Notes: generated by a model from the letters alone, not told the origin. A stretch of DNA of 7,332 nt from Planctomycetaceae bacterium (GCA_019232645.1 JAFANO010000192.1:1-7332); one strand, 5' to 3'; counted from the stretch's first letter, positions 1-6,723 are shown. Translations and numbers: made by a program.

Positions 1-96
1 GAAAGCGCTGGCGATGCGTTGCGGGATCGTGGGCCTGAGAACTCGCTCCGTCGAGGCCAATCAAGGGATCACGCCCACGATTGCACACGTCCCGAC

Positions 97-118
97 GGGA
101 ATTGTCCACGGACATCCC
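97..118 (-). terminator. Stem-loop just downstream of rdgB (possible 3' end)
   Basis: GGGA (97-100) and TGTC (103-106) pair with GACA (111-114) and TCCC (115-118) around a CACG loop, giving an 8-bp stem with a two-base bulge. It begins 13 bases past the rdgB stop codon, where a transcript end would be expected. There is no T-run after it on the minus strand, so it may be a 3'-stabilising hairpin rather than a classical intrinsic terminator. The rest of 1-131 shows no convincing gene. Confidence 0.35.
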
Positions 119-131
119 CTGGAGGAAGCCA

Positions 132-830
132 CTATTGAGAAAGTCCCCGTTCGTGCGTCTGAGGGCGACGCGAGTCGAGCGCTCCCTCGACGATCAGCCG
201 GTCGAGCCCGGCCCGGAGATGGGCGAACGCCCGGGCGCGATGGCTGAGCTGGTGCTTGACCAGCGCGCTCAGCTCGCCGAAGGTCTTGTGATACTCGGGG
301 ATCAGGAAGAGCGGGTCGTAGCCGAACCCGTTCGCCCCGCGCGGGGCGTGGGTGATCCGGCCGCGGCAGGCCCCCTCGGCCTCGAGCCGGATGACGCCGG
401 AGGGGTCGGCCAGCGCCAGCGCGCAGACGAACGCGGCCCCCCGCCGATCGTCGGGCACGTCGGCCAGCGCCTCGAGGACCTTGCAGTTGTTCGCCTCGTC
501 GTCGCCATGCGCCCCGGCGTAGCGCGCCGAGAGCACGCCGGGCGCCCCGCCGAGGGCGTCGACGGCCAGGCCCGAGTCGTCGGCGAGGACCCAGAGCCCC
601 AGCCGCCTCGCGGTCTCGCCCGCCTTCTTCCGGGCGTTGCCCGCGAAGGTCGCGGCGTCCTCGACCACGTCGGGGAGGTCGGGCCACTCCTCGAGCGACC
701 GGAGCGCGAGCCGGGAGAGCCTCGGGTTCTGCTCCCAGGGCGGATTGATGAGCTGCGCCAGCTCTCGGAGCTTCTTGGCATTCCGGGTGCCGAGGATCAG
801 CCGGATCGGTTCGGGATGGGGCGTCGTCAT
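132..830 (-). CDS. rdgB: XTP/dITP pyrophosphatase (RdgB/HAM1 family)
   Basis: This is a cytosolic house-cleaning enzyme that hydrolyses non-canonical purine nucleotides (XTP, dITP, ITP) to the monophosphate and pyrophosphate, keeping them out of DNA and RNA. The 232-residue product carries the family motifs in order: the nucleotide-binding start GTRNAKKLREL (14-24), EDAATFAGNARKKA (57-70), the metal/catalytic LADDSGLAVDALGGAPGVLSARYAG segment (82-106, with D84/D85), GANGFGYDPLF (165-175), TFGEL (183-187) and SHRARA (196-201). The family is usually about 200 residues; the excess is a charged C-terminal tail after about residue 215 with no recognised motif. The ATG at 830 is chosen because the first motif follows closely, although no good Shine-Dalgarno is visible. 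It lies 74 bp after the secreted-protein gene on the same strand. Pairing with rph is a common housekeeping association in bacteria. Identification is firm. Confidence 0.95.
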   Translation of the reverse strand: MTTPHPEPIRLILGTRNAKKLRELAQLINPPWEQNPRLSRLALRSLEEWPDLPDVVEDAATFAGNARKKAGETARRLGLWVLADDSGLAVDALGGAPGVLSARYAGAHGDDEANNCKVLEALADVPDDRRGAAFVCALALADPSGVIRLEAEGACRGRITHAPRGANGFGYDPLFLIPEYHKTFGELSALVKHQLSHRARAFAHLRAGLDRLIVEGALDSRRPQTHERGLSQ

Positions 831-904
831 GATGTCGGCTCAATCGGTCATTCAAACACGGAGGCACGGGCGACGCGTCCCGCGCCCGGCCGACCGGATC
901 CGAG

Positions 905-2104
905 CTATAAGTGCGGCTTGATCGGATCGATGTCGATGAGGTAGTTGGCCGGGGCGATCATGGTATCGATGCCTCGGTTGCGGACTTTCCGCCCCTTGGC
1001 ATCCTTCGTGTCCATGATGGGGACGGCGAGCCTGAGCAGGGTCTCGCGGAGCATGACGGCGGCCGGGTCATTGGGCGAGTTGAAGGCGCCGATGGTCACC
1101 TTGCTCGAGGTCCGATCGTGGAAGACGTAGGGTTGATAGCCGGTTTGCTGGATCTCGGGGGCCTTGGCCAGGGCGTCGGCCAGACGTTCGGCGTCGTCGG
1201 CGGCGGTCATCAGGGGGCTCTCCTTCAGGGCAGTGTCGCCCATCTTCATGGCCCCCTCGACGTTGAACGTCGATCGGCCGGAGAACTCGGCGATCGGCAG
1301 CGTGTAGCGGCCCGGGCACCGGAAGATGGTGTGCGGCCCCTGGTTCATCCGCGCGATGAGCGTGTCGTGCTTGGCCGGGAAGAGGTTCTGCGCGGGGACG
1401 TACGGGTTGGTGGTCCGCAGCGCCCGGCCCAGGCCCTCGCGCCACTTGAAGAGGGACGGCATGCCGTCGAGGCACTTGGGCTTGATCTTCTTGACCTCCC
1501 TCCAGAGCCTCTCCTGGTCGGCCAGCGACTTCTCGTTGCCCACCAGGACCGCGGCCTCGTCGTAGGTCCTGACCTTCTCGGGGAGGCCGACGTCGGCCCG
1601 TTGCTGGAAGGCGGGGGCGGTGGGCGGGACGTTGCGGATGTTGCTGTTCCTGGGGAAGTCCTTGGTGCGGAGGATGTAGGCCGGGAGATTGTAATCACGC
1701 CGCAGCTCCAGGACCAGCGCGAGCGCGAAGCGCTCGGAGTCGGGTCCCCGGAAGGTCTTGGCCAGGACCATGAACGGGCCGTTCTCCTTGGTCAGCAGGT
1801 ACGGCTCGATCGGGTCGTCGGGCAGCGTGATCGCCAGCGGCTGGCTGGGATCGGGGAAGGTCGGCCCGGGCAGGACCTCCGACGCCTCGCGGACGTCCGG
1901 GTCGAGCGGCGCTCGACCGGTGGTCGAGCCGCTCCTCGATCCCACGCCCTGTGCATCGGGAGCGGGCGGGGCCTGGGGCACCCGGCGCTGGCTGCCCGTC
2001 GGCGCGGCCGGGGCGGTGGCGGCCCGGGGCGTCGGGGCCTGTGCGAGGGCGGCCGCGGCCGCCAGCGAGCCGGCCAGGGCGATGGCTGTGATCGGCGATT
2101 TCAT
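905..2104 (-). CDS. Secreted protein of unknown function with two SPOR-like segments
   Basis: I do not recognise a named family. The 399-residue product starts with a typical signal peptide: MKSP, a hydrophobic Ala/Leu stretch, and ALAQA near residue 23. An Ala/Pro-rich, probably disordered linker follows to about residue 75, then a folded-looking region. Two segments resemble the SPOR peptidoglycan-binding layout (a hydrophobic strand, an Ala/Leu helix, then a strand ending in V-x-hydrophobic-G-x-F/N). The first runs from GPFMVLAKTF (109) to AAVLVGNEKS (184). The second runs from YTLPIAEFSG (267) through AERLADALAK to SKVTIGAFNSPNDPAA (334). The SPOR reading is inference. The ATG at 2104 is preferred over the one at 2119 because GGGGGA sits 7 bases before it and the signal peptide begins directly there; the upstream ATG would add five residues. 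The protein is probably exported to the periplasm or cell envelope. Nothing links it biochemically to the arginine genes. Confidence 0.75.
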   Translation of the reverse strand: MKSPITAIALAGSLAAAAALAQAPTPRAATAPAAPTGSQRRVPQAPPAPDAQGVGSRSGSTTGRAPLDPDVREASEVLPGPTFPDPSQPLAITLPDDPIEPYLLTKENGPFMVLAKTFRGPDSERFALALVLELRRDYNLPAYILRTKDFPRNSNIRNVPPTAPAFQQRADVGLPEKVRTYDEAAVLVGNEKSLADQERLWREVKKIKPKCLDGMPSLFKWREGLGRALRTTNPYVPAQNLFPAKHDTLIARMNQGPHTIFRCPGRYTLPIAEFSGRSTFNVEGAMKMGDTALKESPLMTAADDAERLADALAKAPEIQQTGYQPYVFHDRTSSKVTIGAFNSPNDPAAVMLRETLLRLAVPIMDTKDAKGRKVRNRGIDTMIAPANYLIDIDPIKPHL

Positions 2105-2329
2105 GGGGCGATCCCCCATCGTGTCGGGTTCGCGGTGGGTTGAATGGAGGCCGTGTCCGGCGCGCGACGACGCGTCGCGTCCCGCCCACGGGTCACCTTC
2201 GGGTCAAACCGGTCGCGTCGTGGGTTCGGCGGGGTGTCGCGTCGGCGACATGCGGGCGGGACTTTAGCAGAAGCGGCCCGGCCTGGCCAGATCGATTGGC
2301 ACGCATCCCTCGCCGCGATGCCCGGTCGC
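2105..2329 (-). other. Spacer between rph and the secreted-protein gene, with two hairpins
   Basis: This 225-bp gap holds no convincing gene. Two compact stem-loops are visible: CGCGACG/CGTCGCG with an ACG loop (2163-2179, 7 bp perfect), and TGTCGC/GCGACA with a four-base loop (2235-2250). A weaker GCATC/GATGC pair (2303-2321) lies just past the rph stop. None has a T-run on the minus strand. A weak TAAAGT box near 2263-2268 has no good -35 partner. The length and structure suggest the secreted-protein gene may have its own promoter, which I cannot place. Confidence 0.4.
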
Positions 2330-3040
2330 TCAGGGCGGCCAGTCGGGGCCGAGGCTCTCGCGCTGCAGCTTGAAGAGTCGATCGATCCCGAGGTCGGCCA
2401 GGTCGAGCAGCTCCAGGAGTTGCGCGCGCGAGAAGGTCCCCCCCTCGCCGGTGCCCTGGACCTCGACCAGGTCCCCGCAACCGAGCCGGACGACGTTGAA
2501 ATCGACCGCGGCAGAGGCGTCCTCGACATAGTCGAGGTCGAGGACGGCCTCGCCCCCGACGAGGCCCGCGCTGACGGCCGCGATGCCGTCGCGGAGGATC
2601 GCGCGCGTGGCCGCGCCGAACCGGACCCGCAGCGCGTCGGCGACGGCGACGAAGGCGGCGGTGATGGCGGCCGTCCGCGTCCCGCCGTCGGCCTCGAGCA
2701 CGTCTGCGTCGACGTGGATCGTCCACGGGCCCAGGGCCTCCAGGTCGACCGCGGCGCGAAGGCTCCGGCCGATCAACCGCTGGATCTCGGTCGCGCGGCC
2801 GTCGCCGCCGCGAGGCTTGCGGGTCGGCGTGCTGCCGGGGAGCATCGCGTACTCGGCCGTCAGCCAGCCCCGCCCCTTGCCTTCGAGGAAGGGCGGGACC
2901 TTGTCCGAGACGTGCGCCGTCACCACGACGGTTGTCCCGCCGGCGCGGTAGAGCACGCTCCCGGGGCTGTTGCGGATGAATCCGCGTTCGATCCGGACGG
3001 GTCGCAGTTCGTCGGGCGCTCGGCCGTCGTGTCGGGGCAT
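2330..3040 (-). CDS. rph: Ribonuclease PH (tRNA nucleotidyltransferase)
   Basis: This phosphorolytic 3'-5' exoribonuclease trims the 3' ends of tRNA precursors and other RNAs, releasing nucleoside diphosphates; family members work as a hexameric ring in the cytosol. The 236-residue length matches the family. Visible motifs: RPVRIERGFI (13-22), VPPFLEGKGRGWLTAEYAML (48-67), GRATEIQRLIGRSLRAAVDL (81-100, with the conserved phosphate-side Arg82), DADVLEADGGTRTAAITAAF (111-130, with the GGTR phosphate loop at 119-122), LDLDYVEDASAAVDFNVV (167-184, containing the catalytic acidic residues), and the VEVQGTGEGGTFSR segment (192-205). The ATG at 3040 fits the usual N-terminus but has no clear Shine-Dalgarno. 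It follows argF by 67 bp, a gap holding a GGACGG/CCGTCC hairpin (3071-3092), and may be co-transcribed with it. Confidence 0.96.
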   Translation of the reverse strand: MPRHDGRAPDELRPVRIERGFIRNSPGSVLYRAGGTTVVVTAHVSDKVPPFLEGKGRGWLTAEYAMLPGSTPTRKPRGGDGRATEIQRLIGRSLRAAVDLEALGPWTIHVDADVLEADGGTRTAAITAAFVAVADALRVRFGAATRAILRDGIAAVSAGLVGGEAVLDLDYVEDASAAVDFNVVRLGCGDLVEVQGTGEGGTFSRAQLLELLDLADLGIDRLFKLQRESLGPDWPP

Positions 3041-3107
3041 GGAGTGGCGGTCTCGTGGGGCCTTCGTCGCGGACGGCCGGGGTTGACCGTCCCTGAGGCG
3101 CCGGGGG

Positions 3108-4079
3108 TCAGTCGCGCGAGTGCAGGCGGGCGGAGGCGTTCGGGGTCAGGACATCGGGCCAGCTCCCCAGGACCAGCCAGAGCAACAGGGCTTTCTGCAG
3201 ATGGAGCCGGTTGGCCGCCTGGAGGATGACGGCGCTCCGCGGGCCGTCGAGCACGGCGGAGGTCACCTCCTCTCCGCGACGGGCGGGGAGGCAGTGGAGG
3301 AGGATCGCGTCGGGGCCCGCGCGATCGAGCAGCGCCGTGTCGACCTGGAACGGTTCGAAGGCCTTGCGCCGGTCTTCCGCCTCGTGCTCCTGGCCCATGC
3401 TCGTCCAGACGTCGGTGTAGACGACGTCGGCGCCGGAGACGGCGCGGATCGGGTCGTGCTCGACGACCAGGGGGACGCCCGGGAAGGTCTCCTCGAACCG
3501 GGCCCGGAACTCGGGCGGGAAGGCGAAGCCGGGGGGCGACGCCAGCACGAACTCCAGGCCCAGTAAGGCCGAGGCCTGCGCCAGCGACCGCGCGACGTTG
3601 TTGCCGTCGCCGACGAAGACGAGCTTGATCCCGTCGAGGCCCCCCCGAAGCTCCTGGATGGTCATCAGGTCGGCCAGCGCCTGGCAGGGATGCGCGCGGT
3701 CCGAGAGGGCATTGACGATCGGGATCGTGGCGTAACGCGCCAGCTCCTCGATCGTCGCGTGCGAGAAGGTCCGCATGGCCAGGACGTCGACGTACTGGCT
3801 GAGGACCCGCGCGAAGTCGGCGATGCTCTCGCGGACACCGATGCCGACGTCCTGGCCCCGGAGGAAGATCGCGTTCCCCCCCAGTTGCCCGATCGCCGCC
3901 TCGAAGCTGACCCGCGTCCGGAGCGAGGGCTTCTCGAAGATCAGGCCGAGCGACCGCCCTGCCAGGTAGGGCGGCCGGTTCCCTCGCTGGTCCTCGCGCT
4001 TCAGCGCGAGTGCATGGTCCAGGATGTCACGTGCGTCCTCGGGCGAGAGGTCGAACAGGTCGATCAAGTGGCGGATCAT
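3108..4079 (-). CDS. argF: Ornithine carbamoyltransferase
   Basis: This enzyme transfers the carbamoyl group of carbamoyl phosphate to L-ornithine, making L-citrulline, the sixth step of arginine synthesis in the cytosol. The 323-residue product matches family length. The carbamoyl-phosphate loop reads KPSLRTRVSF (50-59), with Leu in place of the commoner Thr of S-T-R-T-R; Arg103 and HPCQ (130-133) complete that site. The second domain shows FVGDGNNVARSL (155-166), the ornithine loop with D224 and SMG (227-229), and HCLPARRGEEVT (262-273). NRLHLQKALLLWL closes the fold. The HPCQALADL and D-x-x-x-SMG combination argues for ornithine rather than aspartate carbamoyltransferase. The ATG at 4079 is preceded by a perfect AGGAGGT with 8-base spacing. 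It sits 125 bp after argD across an AT-rich spacer. Confidence 0.96.
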   Translation of the reverse strand: MIRHLIDLFDLSPEDARDILDHALALKREDQRGNRPPYLAGRSLGLIFEKPSLRTRVSFEAAIGQLGGNAIFLRGQDVGIGVRESIADFARVLSQYVDVLAMRTFSHATIEELARYATIPIVNALSDRAHPCQALADLMTIQELRGGLDGIKLVFVGDGNNVARSLAQASALLGLEFVLASPPGFAFPPEFRARFEETFPGVPLVVEHDPIRAVSGADVVYTDVWTSMGQEHEAEDRRKAFEPFQVDTALLDRAGPDAILLHCLPARRGEEVTSAVLDGPRSAVILQAANRLHLQKALLLWLVLGSWPDVLTPNASARLHSRD

Positions 4080-4204
4080 CGGTGTCTACCTCCTCGGCTC
4101 ATACGGGCTCCAGAAATTTCGTGCACCCGGTCTGCTCATTTAAGACATTCGAAAATCGCGAATTTGAGATCCGGACAGAGTGCACAAACTCTCTGAAATG
4201 CGTA
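4080..4204 (-). promoter_or_regulatory. AT-rich argD-argF spacer, possible internal promoter or operator
   Basis: This 125-bp gap is clearly richer in A and T than the coding sequence around it. It contains an inverted repeat ATTCG/CGAAT separated by 7 bases (4147-4163), two copies of the palindrome GTGCAC (4121-4126 and 4180-4185 area), a GAAATTTC palindrome (4113-4120), and on the minus strand a TTAAAT that could act as a -10 element without a convincing -35. The Shine-Dalgarno of argF is at 4088-4094. I cannot assign a regulator; the repeat does not match the E. coli ARG box closely. Confidence 0.35.
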
Positions 4205-5413
4205 TCAGACGACCATCTGCCGGAGCACGTCGGCCAGGATGGCACAGCCCTCGTCGATCAGGTCGTCGCTGAGGTTCAGCGCCGGCAGGAGCCGGACGAC
4301 GTGGCCGTGGGTCGCGTTGATCAGGAGCCGCCGCCGGAGGCATTCGGAGACCACCTCCGAGGCGTCGAACGTCAGGTCGAGGCCGATCATCACGCCCAGG
4401 ATCCGGATCTCGCGGATCAGGTGGGGCAGCTCGGCGCGCATCGCCTCGAACTGGGCCCGGAACCGCTCGCCGATCGCCTTGCCACGCTCCAGGAGCCCGT
4501 CCTGCTCGATCGTCTCGATTGTCGCTAGCCCGGCGCGGCAGGCGATGGGGTTGCCTCCGAAGGTGCTGGCGTGCATCCCCGGCTTGAAGACCATCGCCAC
4601 GTCGGTCGTGGCCATCATCACCCCCGCCGCGATCCCCCCGGCTAGCGCCTTGGCGCAGGTGAGGATGTCCGGGGCCATGTCGTGATGCTGGTAGGCGAAC
4701 CACTCGCCGGTCCGGCCCAGGCCGGTCTGGACCTCGTCGAGGATTAGGAGCACGCCCCGCTCGTTGCAGAGCCGGCGCAGGCCGGGCAGGTAATCGGGCG
4801 AGGGGACGTTCACCCCCCCCTCCCCCTGGATCGGCTCGACCAGCACGGCGGCCGTCTGGTCGTCGAGCACGGCCGCAACGGCTTCCAGGTCGTTGAACGG
4901 GACGTAAGTGAAGCCCGGGACCATCGGCTCGAAGCCCGCGTGATATTTCGCCTGGGCCGTGGCGGTCAGCGCGGCGTAGGTCCGGCCGTGGAACCCGTGC
5001 TCCATCGTCACGATCTTGTATCGGCCGGCAGAATGTCCGTAGGCTCGGGCGAGCTTGATCGCCGCCTCGTTCGCCTCGGCGCCGCTGTTGCAGAAGAAGC
5101 ACTGGCCGTGGAACGACCGCTCCGACAGCGCCTGCGCGAATGCCCCCTGCGGCTCCATGTACCAGGTGTTCGGCACGTGGATCAACTGGCCCACCTGCTC
5201 GCGGACGGCCTCGACCACGCGCGGCGGGCAGTGCCCGATCAGGTTGCAGCCCCAGCCGGGGAAGAAGTCGAGATAGCGGTGCCCCTCGGCGTCCCAGACC
5301 CACGGACCTTCGCCCCGGACCAGGCAGACCGGGAAGCGCCGGTAATTTGGGATCACGTACCGGCCGAACTGGGTGATCGTCTCCGAGGTACTCTGATTCG
5401 CGACGTGCGCCAA
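4205..5413 (-). CDS. argD: Acetylornithine aminotransferase (PLP-dependent, class III)
   Basis: The enzyme makes N-acetylornithine from N-acetylglutamate semialdehyde using glutamate as amino donor, the fourth step of arginine synthesis; relatives may also act on succinyldiaminopimelate in lysine synthesis. The 402-residue length fits the family. Motifs: FFPGWGCNLIGHCPP (50-64), the PLP phosphate loop NSGAEAN (109-115), FHGRT (141-145), LILDEVQTGLGRTG (223-236, with D226 holding the pyridine nitrogen), the Schiff-base lysine K255 in CAKALAGG, and STFGGNP (283-289). The start is set at TTG 5413. The frame stays open upstream to an ATG at 5548, but GGGAGG lies exactly 7 bases before the TTG, and the family-like sequence (SETITQFGRYVIPNY) begins just after it, whereas the upstream 45 codons look non-coding and the ATG at 5464 has no ribosome-binding site. 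It follows argB by 200 bp. Confidence 0.95.
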   Translation of the reverse strand: MAHVANQSTSETITQFGRYVIPNYRRFPVCLVRGEGPWVWDAEGHRYLDFFPGWGCNLIGHCPPRVVEAVREQVGQLIHVPNTWYMEPQGAFAQALSERSFHGQCFFCNSGAEANEAAIKLARAYGHSAGRYKIVTMEHGFHGRTYAALTATAQAKYHAGFEPMVPGFTYVPFNDLEAVAAVLDDQTAAVLVEPIQGEGGVNVPSPDYLPGLRRLCNERGVLLILDEVQTGLGRTGEWFAYQHHDMAPDILTCAKALAGGIAAGVMMATTDVAMVFKPGMHASTFGGNPIACRAGLATIETIEQDGLLERGKAIGERFRAQFEAMRAELPHLIREIRILGVMIGLDLTFDASEVVSECLRRRLLINATHGHVVRLLPALNLSDDLIDEGCAILADVLRQMVV

Positions 5414-5420
5414 GGCGGAA

Positions 5421-5426
5421 CCTCCC
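5421..5426 (-). promoter_or_regulatory. Shine-Dalgarno GGGAGG fixing a TTG start for argD
   Basis: On the minus strand GGGAGG is followed by seven bases and then TTG in the argD frame. No comparable site precedes the in-frame ATG codons at 5464 or 5548. This decides the start used here. Confidence 0.75.
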
Positions 5427-5464
5427 GTGAGGGCAAGTGGGCCGGCTTGAATGAAAAAGGCCAT

Positions 5465-5504
5465 GTCGGATGCCGGGCGTCGATTGTCCGACGACGAGGT
5501 CGGA
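5465..5504 (-). promoter_or_regulatory. Alternative hairpins in the argD leader
   Basis: In the minus-strand transcript TCCGAC (5504-5499), GTCGGA (5492-5487) and TCCGAC (5470-5465) occur in series. The middle element can pair with the first (6 bp, 6-base loop) or with the third (6 bp, 16-base loop), so the two stems exclude each other. The first stem should be favoured. The set ends about 50 bases before the argD start. It could be a regulatory switch or chance in GC-rich sequence. Confidence 0.3.
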
Positions 5505-5582
5505 TGACTAAGAACTGATCGCATGCCAGGGGACGAAGCAGGTGCCAAGGGGCGGATAGGCGGCGCTGCGGGACGTCGGGGG

Positions 5583-5606
5583 CGCGACGGCCGAGGGCCG
5601 GTCGCG
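5583..5606 (-). terminator. Strong hairpin just after argB
   Basis: CGCGAC (5583-5588) pairs with GTCGCG (5601-5606), continued by GGCC (5589-5592) with GGCC (5596-5599), one bulged G and a GAG loop: ten base pairs, nearly all G-C. It begins 7 bases beyond the argB stop. No T-run follows on the minus strand, so it may weaken read-through, or protect the argB 3' end, rather than fully terminate. Confidence 0.4.
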
Positions 5607-5613
5607 TGACCCG

Positions 5614-6540
5614 TCAGTGACGCGCCGTGACAGGGGGACGCGGCTCAGGGTCGTCGGCCTCCTTTAGTTCGATCTCGGTGCCGATGCCGGTGTGGGTGTA
5701 CATCTCCAGGAGCAGCGAGTGGCGAAGCCGGCCGTCGATGATGTGGGTCTTCTTGACCCCGGCCTTGAGGCTCTCCAGGCAGGCCTCGACCTTGGGGATC
5801 ATGCCGCGGTCGATCACCCCGCGCCCGATCAGGTCGTGGCAGCCGTCGGGGGTCAGGTCCGGGATCAGGCTTCCCGGCTGGTTGCGGTCCATCAGGATCC
5901 CCGGGGTGTCGGTCAGGAAGACGAGCTTCTCGGCCTTCATGGCCATTGCGACGGCCGCCGCCGCGGTGTCGGCGTTGACGTTCAGGAGGCCGCCGTCTTC
6001 GTCCTCGGCGAGCGAGGGGAGCACGGGGACGACCCCCGCCAGGCAGAGGTTCTCGATCGGGGGGACGTCGACCTCGGTCACCTCGCCGACGCGCCCCAGG
6101 TCGACCTGGCCCCCCCGGCCGTCGGGCAGGGTCAGTCGGCGGCCGAAGAGGCACTGGCTCGTCTTGTGGTGCAGGCCGGCGGCGCGGCCGCCGTACTTGT
6201 TGATGTGCCGGACGATGTCGGTGTTGATCTCCTCGGCGAGCACCCGCGCCACGATCTCCAGCGTCGCGTCGTCGGTGTAGCGCCGGCCCTGCACGAACCG
6301 GGCTTGCAGCCCCGCCCGCTCCATCTCGAACGTAATAGCCTTGCCGCCACCGTGCACGAGGACCGGCCTCATCCCGACCGTCTGCATGAACACGACATCG
6401 ACCAGCAGCGCCTGGAGCGACTCCGGGGACTCCATGACAGAGCCGCCGAGCTTGATGACGGTGAAATGACCGTGGAACTTCCGGATGTAGCCCAACGCCT
6501 CGATCAGGACATCCGCCTTGCGGATCGCTTCCTCATGCAC
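5614..6540 (-). CDS. argB: N-acetylglutamate kinase, arginine-sensitive type
   Basis: The enzyme phosphorylates N-acetyl-L-glutamate with ATP, the second step of arginine synthesis, in the cytosol. The 308-residue product belongs to the amino acid kinase family: VIKLGGS (28-34, Lys30 in the ATP site), LVHGGGKAI (61-69), the acetylglutamate-contacting GRRYTD (85-90), NVNADTAAAAVA (187-198, with D191), LVFLTDTPGIL (206-216) and MIPKVEAC (247-254, with K250). An N-terminal helix (about 4-23, ALGYIRKFHG) precedes the first strand, and the C-terminus reads DGRLRHSLLLEMYTHTGIGT; both are marks of hexameric, arginine-inhibited kinases, so feedback inhibition is inferred. The segment HHKTSQCLFG (124-133) replaces the commoner GKDG-like loop. 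The start is GTG 6540, with AGGGG 7 bases upstream; the ATG at 6536 is out of frame. It is the first gene of the minus-strand group. Confidence 0.96.
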   Translation of the reverse strand: MHEEAIRKADVLIEALGYIRKFHGHFTVIKLGGSVMESPESLQALLVDVVFMQTVGMRPVLVHGGGKAITFEMERAGLQARFVQGRRYTDDATLEIVARVLAEEINTDIVRHINKYGGRAAGLHHKTSQCLFGRRLTLPDGRGGQVDLGRVGEVTEVDVPPIENLCLAGVVPVLPSLAEDEDGGLLNVNADTAAAAVAMAMKAEKLVFLTDTPGILMDRNQPGSLIPDLTPDGCHDLIGRGVIDRGMIPKVEACLESLKAGVKKTHIIDGRLRHSLLLEMYTHTGIGTEIELKEADDPEPRPPVTARH

Positions 6541-6589
6541 GTCGCAGCCCCTTCGACTTCGGCCCTCATCGATCCCCGGCCAAACCCTT

Positions 6590-6619
6590 ATTTTTCAATC
6601 GCCGCTCATACTTTGTAAA
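6590..6619 (-). promoter_or_regulatory. Candidate argB promoter
   Basis: On the minus strand TTTACA (6619-6614, five of six to the sigma-70 -35) is followed by an 18-base spacer and AAAAAT (6595-6590, four of six to -10). This falls in the most AT-rich patch upstream of argB and would give a leader of roughly 40-45 bases ending in the AGGGG ribosome-binding site. The -35 lies inside a 12-bp near-palindrome, ACTTT-GT-AAAGT (6610-6621), a possible operator. Planctomycete promoter rules are less well known than those of E. coli. Confidence 0.5.
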
Positions 6620-6679
6620 GTGGGCTCTGCCACCGGGTCGCGATCGCGCAATCGCGCGGCGATCCTGGCCGGACCGGCC

Positions 6680-6723
6680 GATCCCGGTTCTGACTCGGGT
6701 GGGATCTTTGTCACCTTTGGCAA
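6680..6723. promoter_or_regulatory. Two inverted repeats upstream of the argB promoter
   Basis: GATCCC (6680-6685) is mirrored by GGGATC (6701-6706). Directly next to it TTGTCA-CCTT-TGGCAA (6708-6723) is a 16-bp dyad with one mismatched pair, of the size of a typical repressor half-site pair. They lie about 60-100 bp upstream of the candidate -35. No regulator can be named. Confidence 0.3.

Noticed and set aside
14..247. Small plus-strand frame at the left edge (77 codons)
   Set aside because: It runs into the rdgB 3' end antisense, becomes Arg/Gly-rich there, and has no recognisable feature.
911..2143. Long plus-strand open frame of about 410 codons antisense to the secreted protein
   Set aside because: It is a GC-driven mirror frame: composition is Arg/Gly/Val-rich with no motif, while the minus-strand frame has a signal peptide and protein-like patterning.
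2144..3229. Plus-strand open frame of 361 codons antisense to rph
   Set aside because: It runs opposite a complete RNase PH with all motifs and shows no domain or ribosome-binding site.
4147..4163. ATTCG/CGAAT dyad as an ArgR ARG box
   Set aside because: It only partly resembles the E. coli box in arm sequence and spacing; kept as an unassigned dyad.
4140..5303. Minus-strand open frame of 387 codons overlapping argD in another frame
   Set aside because: Arg/Pro/Gly-rich translation typical of an off-frame reading of a GC-rich gene.
5692..6618. Plus-strand open frame of 308 codons antisense to argB
   Set aside because: It mirrors argB; low-complexity Asp/Val/Gly/Arg composition and no recognisable family.
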